From Goekera deserti (GTDB taxonomy: Bacteria > Actinomycetota > Actinomycetes > Mycobacteriales > Geodermatophilaceae), in assembly GCF_010685995.1 (NCBI RefSeq), contig NZ_JAAGWK010000008.1, positions 1-64,000 of the forward strand: a stretch of 64,000 nt of DNA, read 5' to 3'. Shown one piece after another: positions 43,160 through 51,848 of the stretch. The notes below the pieces were generated by a model, which saw nothing but the letters and a program-made list of their open reading frames with translations, searched no databases and had not been told where the DNA came from. How positions within the stretch are numbered: the first letter of the stretch is position 1; each line of letters begins with the position of its first letter. The position numbers and the translations under genes are program-made.

Positions 43160-43639
43160 TCAGCCGGCCAGCGGAGTCGCCGTCCAGGTGCTCTCGTACA
43201 CCAGGCCGCTGCGGCGGAACAGCTGGGTGACCGGGCACCGCCGCTCGGTCTCGGCGACCAGCCGGTCGAACTGCTCGGGGGTGGCGTCGGTCTGCACGCG
43301 CACCACCAGGCGGACGGAGTCGAAGTTGGCGTTGCCGTCGGCACCGGAGACCAGGACGGCGGTGTCGAGGTCGCCGCCGACCTCGAAGGACCACGCGCCC
43401 AGCGCGACGCCCAGCTCGCCCGCCACGATGCTGGCGGTGATCTGGTTGCAGCTGCTCAGCGCGGCGAGCACGTAGGACAGCGGGCTCGGGGCGGCGTCCT
43501 GCCCGCCGAAGGCCGGGTGGGTGTCGACGTCGACGACGTGCCCGGCGTCCCCGCCGACGGTGACGCGCTGGGCCACCCCGGTGCCGGTCGCGGTGTGGGT
43601 GAACGGGACGACGGTGGGCTTGGTGCGGGTGCTGGTCAT
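43160..43639 (-). CDS. OsmC/Ohr-family peroxiredoxin
   Basis: The 159-residue protein has the two family cysteines, Cys64 in LSSCNQIT and Cys135 in TERRCPVTQLF, and the expected size. It reduces organic hydroperoxides in the cytosol. The spacing matches OsmC/YhfA-like members more than Ohr. A beta-carbonic anhydrase pseudogene lies directly upstream on the same strand. Confidence 0.9.
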   Translation of the reverse strand: MTSTRTKPTVVPFTHTATGTGVAQRVTVGGDAGHVVDVDTHPAFGGQDAAPSPLSYVLAALSSCNQITASIVAGELGVALGAWSFEVGGDLDTAVLVSGADGNANFDSVRLVVRVQTDATPEQFDRLVAETERRCPVTQLFRRSGLVYESTWTATPLAG

Positions 43640-43661
43640 GGTGGGCTCCTGGCGATGGGGG

Positions 43662-43841
43662 TCAGACGACCTCGGCCAGGCGGCCGGTCGCGACGTCGAA
43701 GACGAATCCGCGGACGCTGTCGATCCGCGCGTCCATGCAGGCGACGACGGCGACGCGCTTGGCCGGGGGCAGGGGCAGCGGGCCGGTGGAGGTGGCGGCG
43801 TAACGGGCGTTGTGGGCGACGAGCGCGTCGGTGACGGACGT
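43662..43841 (-). pseudogene. Beta-carbonic anhydrase remnant with internal deletion
   Basis: Codons from 43841 down read SVTDALVAHNARYAA, then PLPLPPAKRVAVVACMDARID, which is the start of class-D beta-carbonic anhydrases including the first Zn-ligand Cys and the CxDxR dyad. It is then joined directly to SVRGFVFDVATGRLAEVV, the C-terminus of the same family (Rv1284 type, from memory). About 100 middle residues, including the His-x-x-Cys zinc ligands, are missing without a frameshift. The start codon position is ACG where ATG is expected (T-S-V-T-D for M-S-V-T-D). It cannot be an active anhydrase. Reading frame continues open upstream but not as recognisable sequence. Confidence 0.8.
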
Positions 43842-44253
43842 ACGGGTGCTCCGGGGGACGGCGGGGACGTGCGGACGGTCCCGGTGGCCGCACTCCCCGC
43901 AGACGTGCACCGGCGCCGGCCGAGCCCGGGACGTCAGGGCTCGACCGGTGGCTCCGGCGCGGGGCGTGCGGCCGCCCGACAGAGGCCGTCGAAGGCGTCG
44001 AGCCGTCGGCCGGGCCAGAAGGGCTCCAGGTCGGCACGGCTCACGACGCCGAGAGTGCCCCACCCGTGGCCGCTCCGCCAGGGTCCGGCAGCAGATACCT
44101 CAGTGATCTGGTCGACATGGTGGAGAAGCTGTGCGACGTGCGGGGCACCCCCTGTTCGAGTCGATGCCCCTTGCTGCCGCTTACCAGTGGGTAATATCGT
44201 TTGTTACTGGCGAGTAAGTCACCCGCCTCGTCTGCTGCCGGGAGCCTTTCCAC
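43842..44253. other. Region between CA relic and fadE5
   Basis: It contains a possible 36-codon frame on the minus strand (43934-44044, GTG, starting MSRADLEPFWPGRRLDAFDG) and a stretch encoding VHVCGECGHRDRPH in the frame of the CA relic. Both look like gene debris. The fadE5 control region occupies 44170-44253. Nothing else is convincing. Confidence 0.5.
44171..44217 (+). promoter_or_regulatory. fadE5 promoter with two TTAC-N6-GTAA operators
   Basis: TTACCAGTGGGTAA (44181-44194) and TTACTGGCGAGTAA (44204-44217) are tandem, 23 bp centre to centre. TAATAT (44192-44197) with TTGCTG (44171-44176) is a -10/-35 candidate with a short, 15-nt spacer that overlaps the first site. The motif matches the one before the EtfD-like gene (14988-15001). 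A repressor of the TetR or GntR type responding to acyl-CoA is the likely binder; it is not identified here. Confidence 0.65.
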
Positions 44254-46098
44254 ATGAGCCACTACACCGCCAACCTGCGCGACCTCGAGTTCAACCTGTT
44301 CGAGTTCCTCGACACCAAGGACCGGTTCGGCACGGGCCCGTTCGAACAGATGGACGTCGAGACCGCCCGGGGCGTGCTGGCCGAGATCCGCCGCATGTCG
44401 GAGGGGCCGGTCGCGGAGTCGTTCGCCGACGCCGACCGCAACCCGCCGGTGTTCGACCCCGCGACCAACTCGGTGACGCTGCCCGAGTCGTTCAAGAAGT
44501 CCTACCAGGCGATCATGGACGGCGACTGGTTCCGCCTGGAGCTCCCCGAGGAGCTCGGTGGCTTCGGTGCCCCGGTCAGCATGCGGTGGGCCGCCTACGA
44601 GATGATGCTCGGCGCCAACCCGGCCGCGTTCATGTACGGCTCCGGGCCGTCGTTCGCCGCCACGCTGTACGAGATGGGCAACGACGAGCAGAAGAAGTTC
44701 GCCCAGCTGATGATCGACCGCGGCTGGGGCGCCACCATGGTGCTGACCGAGCCCGACGCCGGGTCGGACGTGGGCGCCGGCCGCACGCGGGCCGTGCAGC
44801 AGGAGGACGGCTCCTGGCACCTGTTCGGCGTGAAGCGCTTCATCACCTCGGCCGACCACGACCTGACGGACAACATCGTCCACCTGGTGCTGGCCCGCCC
44901 CGAGGGCGCGCGGGCGGGCACCAAGGGCCTGTCGCTGTTCGTGCTGCCCAAGTTCCACGTGGACGCCGAGACCGGCGAGCTGGGCGAGCGCAACGGCGTC
45001 TACGTCACCAACGTGGAGAAGAAGATGGGCCTCAAGGTCTCCGCGACCTGCGAGGTCACCTTCGGCGAGGGCCCGGTGCCGGCCAAGGGCTGGCTCGTCG
45101 GCGACGTGCACGAGGGCATCGCCCAGATGTTCCGGATCATCGAGCACGCCCGCATGTTCGTCGGCACCAAGGCCATCGCCACCCTGTCCGCCGGGTACCT
45201 GGTGGCCCTGGAGTACGCCAAGACCCGGGTGCAGGGCGCCGACCTCACCGCGACCACGAAGGACGCCCCGCGGGTGACCATCACCCACCACCCCGACGTG
45301 CGGCGCTCGCTGATGCTGCAGAAGAGCTACACCGAGGGCATGCGCGCGCTGTACCTGTACGCGGCCTCCTTCCGCGACCAGGTGCTGGAGGAGGAGGCCG
45401 CGGGCCGCGGTGACAGCGACGCCGCGAAGCTGGCGGCCAAGGTCAACGACCTGCTGCTGCCGATCGTGAAGGGCTACGGTTCCGAGCGGGCCAGCCAGCT
45501 GCTCTCGGCCGAGTCGCTGCAGACCCTCGGCGGTTCGGGGTACCTGCAGGACTACCCGATCGAGCAGTACGTGCGGGACGCCAAGATCGACACCCTCTAC
45601 GAGGGCACCACGGCCATCCAGGGCCAGGACTTCTTCTTCCGGAAGATCGTCAAGGACGGCGGCGTCGCCCTCACCTGGCTGGCCGAGCAGATCCAGGCCA
45701 CCCTGGACTCCGAGGCGGGCAACGGCCGGCTCAAGGTCGAGCGCGCGCTGCTGGGCACCGCACTGGCCGACGTGCAGGCGATGCTGTCGGCGATGTTCAC
45801 CCAGCTCGGCGGCGCCACCGACGACATGAAGGCTCTCTACCTGGTCGCCCAGAACACCTCCCGGCTGCTGCTGGCCACCGGTGACCTGGTGACCGGCTGG
45901 CTGCTGGTCCGGCAGGCCGAGGTGGCGCTGACCGCGCTGGCCGGCGAGGTCACCGAGAAGGACCGGCTGTTCTACGAGGGCAAGCTCGCCGCCACCCGGT
46001 TCTTCACCTCCCAGGTGCTGCCCAAGATCACCAGCGAGCGGCAGATCGTCGAGACCACGGACAACTCCCTCATGGAGGTCGACGAGGCCGCCTTCTGA
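44254..46098 (+). CDS. fadE5: Acyl-CoA dehydrogenase, FadE5 type
   Basis: This 614-residue dehydrogenase begins [20 protein letters not shown], as mycobacterial FadE5 does. It contains the acyl-CoA dehydrogenase blocks [15 protein letters not shown]-like (here [16 protein letters not shown]), [20 protein letters not shown], and [23 protein letters not shown] with the [17 protein letters not shown]-terminal signature. It oxidises acyl-CoA to enoyl-CoA with FAD and reduces ETF. ATG 44254. The two operator sites upstream tie it to the EtfD-like reductase at 15079, the enzyme that would re-oxidise its electron acceptor. Confidence 0.95.
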   Translation: MSHYTANLRDLEFNLFEFLDTKDRFGTGPFEQMDVETARGVLAEIRRMSEGPVAESFADADRNPPVFDPATNSVTLPESFKKSYQAIMDGDWFRLELPEELGGFGAPVSMRWAAYEMMLGANPAAFMYGSGPSFAATLYEMGNDEQKKFAQLMIDRGWGATMVLTEPDAGSDVGAGRTRAVQQEDGSWHLFGVKRFITSADHDLTDNIVHLVLARPEGARAGTKGLSLFVLPKFHVDAETGELGERNGVYVTNVEKKMGLKVSATCEVTFGEGPVPAKGWLVGDVHEGIAQMFRIIEHARMFVGTKAIATLSAGYLVALEYAKTRVQGADLTATTKDAPRVTITHHPDVRRSLMLQKSYTEGMRALYLYAASFRDQVLEEEAAGRGDSDAAKLAAKVNDLLLPIVKGYGSERASQLLSAESLQTLGGSGYLQDYPIEQYVRDAKIDTLYEGTTAIQGQDFFFRKIVKDGGVALTWLAEQIQATLDSEAGNGRLKVERALLGTALADVQAMLSAMFTQLGGATDDMKALYLVAQNTSRLLLATGDLVTGWLLVRQAEVALTALAGEVTEKDRLFYEGKLAATRFFTSQVLPKITSERQIVETTDNSLMEVDEAAF

Positions 46099-46115
46099 GC
46101 CGGCCGCAGCGCGTC

Positions 46116-46149
46116 ACGGCGCCGTCTCCCCCCGGGGAGGCGGCGCCGT
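46116..46149 (+). terminator. Hairpin after fadE5
   Basis: ACGGCGCCG(T)CTCCCC and its complement form a stem of up to 16 bp with a 2-nt loop (one G-U pair), 17 nt after the fadE5 stop. It is one of the strongest hairpins in the window. Confidence 0.75.
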
Positions 46150-46206
46150 CGTGTTCGAGGGGGCCGGTGGCGGGGCAGGACCGGGGCCCCACCCCCGAGG
46201 AGACCC

Positions 46207-46386
46207 ATGAGCGAGAGCACCGGCTACGGCGAGTCCCCCGACACGGCCGACGCCGAGGAGGACCTGGTCGACGGTCGCACCGGCGACAACCGGAGCGACG
46301 GCAGCGAGCGGGACGTCACGCTCACCACCGACGACGACGCCCAGGACGACGACTCGGTCGTCCGGTCGGGCAACAGCTCCGGCTGA
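46207..46386 (+). CDS. Small acidic hypothetical protein
   Basis: The 59-residue product starts MSESTGYGESPDTADAEEDL and is rich in Asp, Ser and Gly with TTDDDAQDDDSVVRSGNSSG at the end; it is predicted disordered, with no membrane helix. ATG 46207 has GAGGAG upstream, which supports translation. It is convergent with the response regulator gene. Function unknown. Confidence 0.65.
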   Translation: MSESTGYGESPDTADAEEDLVDGRTGDNRSDGSERDVTLTTDDDAQDDDSVVRSGNSSG

Positions 46387-46425
46387 GGCGGGCGCTCCCC
46401 GCCGGGCGCTCCCCCGCCGGACCGC

Positions 46426-47052
46426 CTAGATCCAGCCGTGCCGGCGCGCGGTCTCCACGGCCGCGTGCCGGTTCGGCGCGCCCAGCTTCGTGGCGGCCGC
46501 GGACAGGTAGTTGCGCACCGTGCCCGCCGACAGGTGCGCCCGGGCGGCGATCTCCTCCACCGGGGCACCGCCGGCCGCGAGCTCCAGCACGTCGGCCTCC
46601 CGCGGGGTCAGCGGGCTCTCCCCGGCACTGATCGCCTCCGCGGCGAGCTCCGGGTCGACGTAGCGGCCGCCGCGGTGCACGGTCCGGACGACGTCGGCGA
46701 GCACCGCGGCGTTGACCGTCTTGGGCAGGAACCCGCGCACGCCGGCCTCCAGCGCCCGCTTGAGGTGCCCGGCACGGCCGTGGCCGGTCACGATGACCAC
46801 CGCGCAGCCCGGCACGACGGTGGCCAGCTCCCCGGCCACGCTGATGCCGTCACGGTCGGGCATCTGGAGGTCCAGGACGCAGACGTCGGGGGTGTGCGCC
46901 CGGGCCATCGCCAGCGCCTCGGCACCCGAGGCCGCCTGGGCGACCACCTCGACGTCGTCCTCCAGGGTCAGCAGGGCGGCCAGCGCGGAGCGGATGAGGT
47001 TCTCGTCGTCGGCCAGCACGACCCGGATCGGCCCGGCACCCGGGGCGTTCAC
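46426..47052 (-). CDS. NarL/DesR-type response regulator
   Basis: The 208-residue protein has a receiver (VVLADDENLIRSAL, phospho-Asp in CVLDLQMPDRDG, Lys in GFLPKTV) and a LuxR-type helix-turn-helix (LTPREADVLELAAGGAPVEE, AHLSAGTVRNYLSAAATKLG). It overlaps the kinase gene by 4 nt. Together with the exporter genes upstream, it resembles DesKR-like systems that control their adjacent ABC transporter. Confidence 0.94.
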   Translation of the reverse strand: MNAPGAGPIRVVLADDENLIRSALAALLTLEDDVEVVAQAASGAEALAMARAHTPDVCVLDLQMPDRDGISVAGELATVVPGCAVVIVTGHGRAGHLKRALEAGVRGFLPKTVNAAVLADVVRTVHRGGRYVDPELAAEAISAGESPLTPREADVLELAAGGAPVEEIAARAHLSAGTVRNYLSAAATKLGAPNRHAAVETARRHGWI

Positions 47053-48287
47053 GCGGAGACCCGGGCGGTGAGGGCGTACCAGCCGCCCCCGGCGCTGGTG
47101 CGCAGCCGGTCACGGCTGCCCAGCCGCTCGGCCAGCCCGGTCAGGCCGTTGCCGTGGGTGGCCGGCGCCCCCTCGGGTGCCCCGTCGTTGCGCACGGTCA
47201 GCTCCGCCTCCCCGGCCTCGCGCTGCAGCACGATCGTGCAGGTCGTGGCCCGACTGTGCCGCAGCACGTTGGTCACCGCCTCCCGCACCACCCACGCGAG
47301 CGCCGTCTGCGCCTCGTCGGGCAGCGTGCCACCGACGTCCTCACCGGTGACGGTGCAGCTCACCCCGGCGGCACGGAGCACCGAGCGGGCGCCGGTCAGC
47401 TCGCTGGTCAGGTCGGTGCTGCGGTACCCGCGCACCACCTCGCGCACCTCGCGCAGCGACTCCTCGGCGATCCGGCTGATGTCGGCGACCTCCTCGGCAG
47501 CGCCCTCGCGGCCCCGGCGGACCAGCTGCTCGGCCAGCTGCCCCTTCACCGCGATCGCGGACAGGTTGCGGCCCATGACGTCGTGCAGGTCGCGAGCGAA
47601 GCGCAGCCGCTCCTCGGCGACCGCCAGCCGCAGCTGCACGCCCCGGCTGCGCTCCATCTCCAGCACCACGTCCAGCAGCCACACGGTGAACCGGAACGAC
47701 GCCGCCAGGAACATCGCGGTCACCCCCAGCACGACGCCCTGCAGCAGCGCCTGCGGAGCCGGGTCGCCGAGCAGCAGCACCGCCGTCCCGGCCAGCACGC
47801 CGACCGGGACGGCGGCGAGGACCAGCCGCCGGGTCTCCCACACGGTCGCCAGGACGCAGAGCACCGACAGCGGTGCCAGCACGGTGGCCCACAGCAGCGC
47901 CTGGCTGTCACCCCGGGGTTCGAAGCGCAGGGTGGCCAGCGCCACGCCGGAGGTGAGCAGGGCGGCGGCACAGGCCCCGGTCACCAGCCGTGCGTCGACC
48001 CGGGCCCCGGACTCGCGGGTGGCCAGCCCGGCGCGGGTCAGCACCCAGCAGAGCACCGCGGTGACCGCCACGCAGCCCAGGTAGGGCACGACGTCGACGA
48101 CGCTGCTCGGCCCGGTGGCGGCGAGCACCAGCAGGGCCAGCAGCGGCATGCCCCAGGCGAAGCTGTAGAACGACGAGCGGGTGTACAGCTCGATCCGCTG
48201 CGGGTCGGTGCGGCTGCTCCACCAGCGCGAGACGGTCGGCACGGCAGCCATGCTGCCGTACCGACCGGAGCGGGTGGCGCTGGTCAC
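47049..48287 (-). CDS. Histidine kinase, HisKA_3/DesK type
   Basis: The 412-residue kinase has five or six N-terminal membrane helices (residues about 40-200) with no large extracytoplasmic domain, then the HisKA_3 motif RFARDLHDVMGRNLSAIAVKG and a C-terminal ATPase with REAVTNVLRHSRAT and GNGLTGLAERLG. It starts at GTG 48287, overlapping the permease stop (GTGA). The signal is probably sensed within the membrane, as in DesK. Confidence 0.93.
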   Translation of the reverse strand: MTSATRSGRYGSMAAVPTVSRWWSSRTDPQRIELYTRSSFYSFAWGMPLLALLVLAATGPSSVVDVVPYLGCVAVTAVLCWVLTRAGLATRESGARVDARLVTGACAAALLTSGVALATLRFEPRGDSQALLWATVLAPLSVLCVLATVWETRRLVLAAVPVGVLAGTAVLLLGDPAPQALLQGVVLGVTAMFLAASFRFTVWLLDVVLEMERSRGVQLRLAVAEERLRFARDLHDVMGRNLSAIAVKGQLAEQLVRRGREGAAEEVADISRIAEESLREVREVVRGYRSTDLTSELTGARSVLRAAGVSCTVTGEDVGGTLPDEAQTALAWVVREAVTNVLRHSRATTCTIVLQREAGEAELTVRNDGAPEGAPATHGNGLTGLAERLGSRDRLRTSAGGGWYALTARVSA

Positions 48288-49102
48288 CGACGGGGCGCCC
48301 AGCGGAACCAGCGGCGCGCGGCCAGCGACCCGAGCAGCAGCCAGGCGACCAGCACGCCCAGCGGCTGCAGGCCGGCAGCCCAGGCCCCGGCGGCGTCCAC
48401 CGTGGCGCCGTCCCAGGCCTGGCCGGCCAGGCCCAGCCGGAGCAGCTCCACCACCGGGGTCATCGGCAACAGCCGGGCCACCTGGGCGAGCTGGTCGGGC
48501 ATCGAGGCCAGCGGGATCATCAGCCCGGACAGCAGCAGCGCGATCATCACGAAGGGGAACGTGGTCACCTGGGCGCTCTCCGGCGTCCGGGTGAAGGCGG
48601 TGCTCACCGCACCCAGCAGGACGACGAGCACCGCGCCGGCGAACAGGGCGACCAGCGGCAGCACGTACTCCGTGGGGGCCTCCCACCGGCCGATGGCCAG
48701 CACGCCGACCCCGGTCAGGAGCACCTGCCCGAGGGCGATGAGCACGCTGGGCGCAGCAGTGGCGACCAGGACCTCCAGGCCGGTGAGCTCGCCGGTGCGC
48801 ATGCGCTGCAGGGTGAGGTCCTCGCGGCGGGCCACGAACGTCGTCACGGTGTTGTAGTAGACGAGGAACACCAGGGCGACCGCGGCGCCGCTGATCACCA
48901 GCGTCGGGCCGAAGCCGGCGATGTCCTCCCCGATGCCGAGGAACGGGATCGCGGCGACGAGCAGCAGCGGCAGCAGCACGGAGTTCACCACCGCGGTGCG
49001 GTTGCGCAGCAGCAGGCGGGTCTCCGCGGTGGCCAGCGCGCGGACGCGGGAGGCGCGGCTGGGACCGCGCTGGTCGGTGGGGGTGGTCAGGGTGGCGGTC
49101 AT
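48284..49102 (-). CDS. ABC-2 type transporter permease
   Basis: The 272-residue protein has six membrane helices and the ABC-2 permease pattern (RNRTAVVNSVLLPLLLVAAIP, FLVYYNTVTTFVARREDLTLQR, then PFVMIALLLSGLMIPLASMPD). It pairs with the ATPase gene immediately upstream. ATG 49102 has AGGAG 6 nt upstream. Exporters of this type with a DesKR-like system often move drugs, lipids or peptides; the substrate is unknown. Confidence 0.93.
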   Translation of the reverse strand: MTATLTTPTDQRGPSRASRVRALATAETRLLLRNRTAVVNSVLLPLLLVAAIPFLGIGEDIAGFGPTLVISGAAVALVFLVYYNTVTTFVARREDLTLQRMRTGELTGLEVLVATAAPSVLIALGQVLLTGVGVLAIGRWEAPTEYVLPLVALFAGAVLVVLLGAVSTAFTRTPESAQVTTFPFVMIALLLSGLMIPLASMPDQLAQVARLLPMTPVVELLRLGLAGQAWDGATVDAAGAWAAGLQPLGVLVAWLLLGSLAARRWFRWAPRR

Positions 49103-49134
49103 CTCTGCTCCTGGGGTCTGCGGGGTGGGGGGGG

Positions 49135-50091
49135 TCAGGCGGCGTCGTGCGTGCCGTCGGCGACGGCGAGGAAGGCCTGCTCCAGCGAGGCGGCGCGGGC
49201 GTGCAGGGCGTGCAGCACGACGCCGTGCCGGGCGGCCCAGCCGAGCAGGTCGGCGAGCACGGGCTGCAGGGCGCGGGTGTGCCACTCCACGCGGGGCGCG
49301 GTGGACACCACCTGGACGCCGGCCGGCTGCGGCGGCAGCGGGGCGCCCTCGTCCAGGGTGAAGCGGATGGTGGCCGGCTGGGTCTCGGCGATCTCGGCCT
49401 GGGTGCCGCTGAGCACGATCTGCCCGGCCTTGAGCACGGCGACCCGGTCGGCCAGCTCCTCGGCCTCCTCCAGGTGGTGCGTGGTGAGCACGACGGCGGC
49501 GCCGCCGGCGACCATGTCCTGCACGAGCCGCCACACCTGACGGCGGCTCTCCGGGTCCAGCCCGGTGGTCGGCTCGTCCAGCACCACGACGCTCGGCCGG
49601 CCGAGCAGGGCCAGGGCCAGGTCCAGCCGGCGGCGCTCACCACCGGACAGACTGCGCACCCGCACGTCGGCCCGGCCGGTGAGCCCCACCTGGTCCAGTG
49701 CCTCGTCGACCGGGCGGGGTGCGGTGAGCGTCCGGCCCCAGGTGCGCACCGTCTCGGCCACCGTCAGGTCGCCGGGCAGCCCGCTGGACTGCAGCAGCAC
49801 GCCCAGGTGCGGGCGCACGCGGGCCCGCTCGGCGACCGGGTCGGCGCCCAGCACGCGCACGCTGCCACCGTCGGGGTCGGCCAGGCCCTCGAGCACCTCC
49901 AGCGCCGAGGTCTTCCCGGCCCCGTTGACGCCGAGCAGGGCGAAGACCTCCCCGGGGTGGACCTCGAAGGAGATGCCCCGGACGGCGGTGAAGTCGCCGT
50001 AGCGCCGCTGCAGGTCGACCACCTCGACGGCGGGCGCGGTGCTGCGGGCGGTGCCCGCGGGGGCCGGTGCGGGTGCGGTGGGTACGGCCAC
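49135..50091 (-). CDS. ABC transporter ATP-binding protein
   Basis: The 318-residue ATPase has Walker A LLGVNGAGKTSALE, signature SLSGGERRRLDLAL, Walker B VVVLDEPTTGLDP and the switch His TTHHLEEAEEL, followed by a C-terminal DrrA-type extension. GTG 50091 was chosen over upstream starts because GAGGAGG precedes it at the right distance. It is the first gene of the ATPase-permease-kinase-regulator operon. Confidence 0.94.
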   Translation of the reverse strand: MAVPTAPAPAPAGTARSTAPAVEVVDLQRRYGDFTAVRGISFEVHPGEVFALLGVNGAGKTSALEVLEGLADPDGGSVRVLGADPVAERARVRPHLGVLLQSSGLPGDLTVAETVRTWGRTLTAPRPVDEALDQVGLTGRADVRVRSLSGGERRRLDLALALLGRPSVVVLDEPTTGLDPESRRQVWRLVQDMVAGGAAVVLTTHHLEEAEELADRVAVLKAGQIVLSGTQAEIAETQPATIRFTLDEGAPLPPQPAGVQVVSTAPRVEWHTRALQPVLADLLGWAARHGVVLHALHARAASLEQAFLAVADGTHDAA

Positions 50092-50212
50092 GACAGCCTC
50101 CTCGTCGCGTCCGGCGGCCCCGGTCGGGCCGTCTGTTCGAACGCACCTCCGACGATGCCGCCGGATCGGCCCCGGCACAGGTGCGTGGCCTCACCAGCTG
50201 CCCGGGCAACCG

Positions 50213-50250
50213 CACGGGTGGGGCATGACAGACCTCATGCCCCACCCGTG
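50213..50250. repeat. Perfect 16-bp inverted repeat between divergent genes
   Basis: CACGGGTGGGGCATGA, a 6-nt loop and TCATGCCCCACCCGTG. Perfect and very long. It lies between the divergent starts of the ABC ATPase (50091) and gntP (50318), where a transcription terminator is not expected, so it may be an operator, a DNA cruciform or an mRNA leader structure. Confidence 0.65.
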
Positions 50251-50279
50251 ACCGGCAGCGTGCGCGCAGCTCGCCCACG

Positions 50280-50296
50280 GGTTGCTGGCAGCAACC
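50280..50296. promoter_or_regulatory. GGTTGCTG-G-CAGCAACC palindrome before gntP
   Basis: Perfect 8-bp arms with a single central base, 22 nt before the gntP start. Likely regulator site for the permease gene. Confidence 0.5.
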
Positions 50297-50317
50297 ACCC
50301 GGTCGACACTGCCGGTC

Positions 50318-51787
50318 ATGACGCTGCTCGCGGCCGCCCGGCCGACCGTCCTCGCCGCCGAGGTGGACCACACCGGCAGCTCCGCCCTGCTGGTCACGGC
50401 GGCCCTCGTCGGCATCGCCGTGGTGGTCGTGCTGATCACCGTGCTGAAGGTGCACCCGTTCCTGGCACTGATCCTCGGCTCGGCGGCCCTCGGCGCGCTG
50501 GCCGGCGTGGCCCCGGCCGACATCGTCACCAGCTTCACCGCCGGGGTCGGCTCCACGGTCGGCAGCGTGGGCCTGCTCATCGCGCTGGGCGCCATGATCG
50601 GCGGGCTGCTCACCGCCTCCGGCGGCGCCGACCGGGTGGTGACGGCGATCGTGGACCGGGTCGGCCCGCGGGCGCTGCCCTGGGCGATGGGCGGGGTGGC
50701 GGCGCTGATCGGCATCCCGCTGTTCTTCGAGATCGGCGTGGTGCTGCTCATCCCGATCGTGCTGCTGGTGGCCCGGCGCAGCGGCCAGCCGGTGCTCACG
50801 GTCGGCATCCCGGCGCTGGCGGGCCTGTCGGTGCTGCACGGCTTCGTCCCGCCGCACCCAGGCCCACTGGTGGCCATCGACGCCCTGGGCGCGGACCTCG
50901 GGCTGGTGCTGCTGTTCGGGCTGGTCCTGTCCGTGCCCGCCGTCGTGATCGCCGGGCCGCTGTTCGGCAGCTTCATCGCCGACCGGGTGCACGTGGCCAC
51001 GCCGCGGGCCCTGGTCGGCGCCGCGGCCGGCACCCGGGAGACCGGGACCGCGGGCGCCGGCGGCAGCGACGAGCAGGACCTCGGCGACACCGGCGAGCCG
51101 GTCGACGAGCACCCCCGTCGCCAGCCCGGCTTCGGCGCGACCGTGGCCACGGTGCTGCTGCCGGTGGTGCTGATGATGCTCGGCGCCGTCGGTGAGCTGA
51201 CCCTGGACGAGGGCGGCGCCCTGCGGTCGGTCGCCGACGTGCTCGGCACCCCGGTGATCGCCCTGCTCATCGGCCTGCTGGTGGCCATGGTGACGCTGGG
51301 GACGGCGGTCGGCTTCGGCCGGGAGAAGGTCTCGGACACCGTCGGCGGGGCGCTGCCGGCGATCGCCGGCATCCTGCTCATCGTGGCCGCCGGCGGCGGG
51401 TTCAAGCAGCTGCTGGTCGACTCGGGCATCAGCGGGCTGATCGCCGACGCCGCCGAGGGCGCGTCGCTGTCCCCGCTGGTGCTGGGCTGGCTGGTGGCGG
51501 TGGCCATCCGGCTGGCCACCGGCTCGGCCACGGTGGCCACCATCACCGCCGCCGGCATCGTCGCGCCGCTGGCCGAGGGCCTCGACCAGCCCACCGTGGC
51601 GCTGCTGGCGCTGGCCGTGGGCGCCGGCTCGCTGTTCTTCTCCCACGTGAACGACGCCGGGTTCTGGCTGGTGAAGGAGTACTTCGGCATGACGGTCGGC
51701 GAGACGATCCGCACCTGGTCGGTGATGGAGACGCTGATCTCGGTGGTCGGCCTGGCCGGCGTCCTGCTGCTGTCGCTGGTCGTCTGA
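50318..51787 (+). CDS. GntP family permease
   Basis: The 489-residue protein has about twelve to fourteen membrane helices. GGLLTASGGADRVVTAI, ALIGIPLFFEIGVVLLIPI, LHGFVPPHPGPLVAIDALGAD, and ITAAGIVAPLAEG with FFSHVNDAGFWLVKEYFGMT are typical of GntP (gluconate/ketogluconate/hydroxybutyrate:H+ symport). ATG 50318. There is no gluconate kinase adjacent, so the true substrate may be another hydroxy acid. A 70-residue loop near the middle (TRETGTAGAGGSDEQDL) is charged and disordered. Confidence 0.93.
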   Translation: MTLLAAARPTVLAAEVDHTGSSALLVTAALVGIAVVVVLITVLKVHPFLALILGSAALGALAGVAPADIVTSFTAGVGSTVGSVGLLIALGAMIGGLLTASGGADRVVTAIVDRVGPRALPWAMGGVAALIGIPLFFEIGVVLLIPIVLLVARRSGQPVLTVGIPALAGLSVLHGFVPPHPGPLVAIDALGADLGLVLLFGLVLSVPAVVIAGPLFGSFIADRVHVATPRALVGAAAGTRETGTAGAGGSDEQDLGDTGEPVDEHPRRQPGFGATVATVLLPVVLMMLGAVGELTLDEGGALRSVADVLGTPVIALLIGLLVAMVTLGTAVGFGREKVSDTVGGALPAIAGILLIVAAGGGFKQLLVDSGISGLIADAAEGASLSPLVLGWLVAVAIRLATGSATVATITAAGIVAPLAEGLDQPTVALLALAVGAGSLFFSHVNDAGFWLVKEYFGMTVGETIRTWSVMETLISVVGLAGVLLLSLVV

Positions 51788-51817
51788 GGTCACCGGTCCC
51801 ATCAGGACCGGACACCT
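51787..51817 (+). terminator. Hairpin after gntP
   Basis: AGGTCACCGGTCC and GGACCGGACACCT form a 13-bp stem with two mismatches and a 5-nt loop, starting on the last base of the gntP stop. It separates gntP from the phosphatase gene. Confidence 0.55.
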
Positions 51818-51848
51818 GCCGTCCACCTGGGCGACGTAGGTTCGGGTG

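Noticed and set aside
43937-44063. Intact N-terminal extension of the carbonic anhydrase remnant
   Set aside because: The open frame upstream has no similarity to the family, and the expected start position is exactly where ACG now stands.
51799-51817. GGACCGGACACC as a further copy of the peptide-cluster operator
   Set aside because: Only one half fits; the other half pairs with AGGTCACCGGTCC just upstream and forms the gntP terminator.
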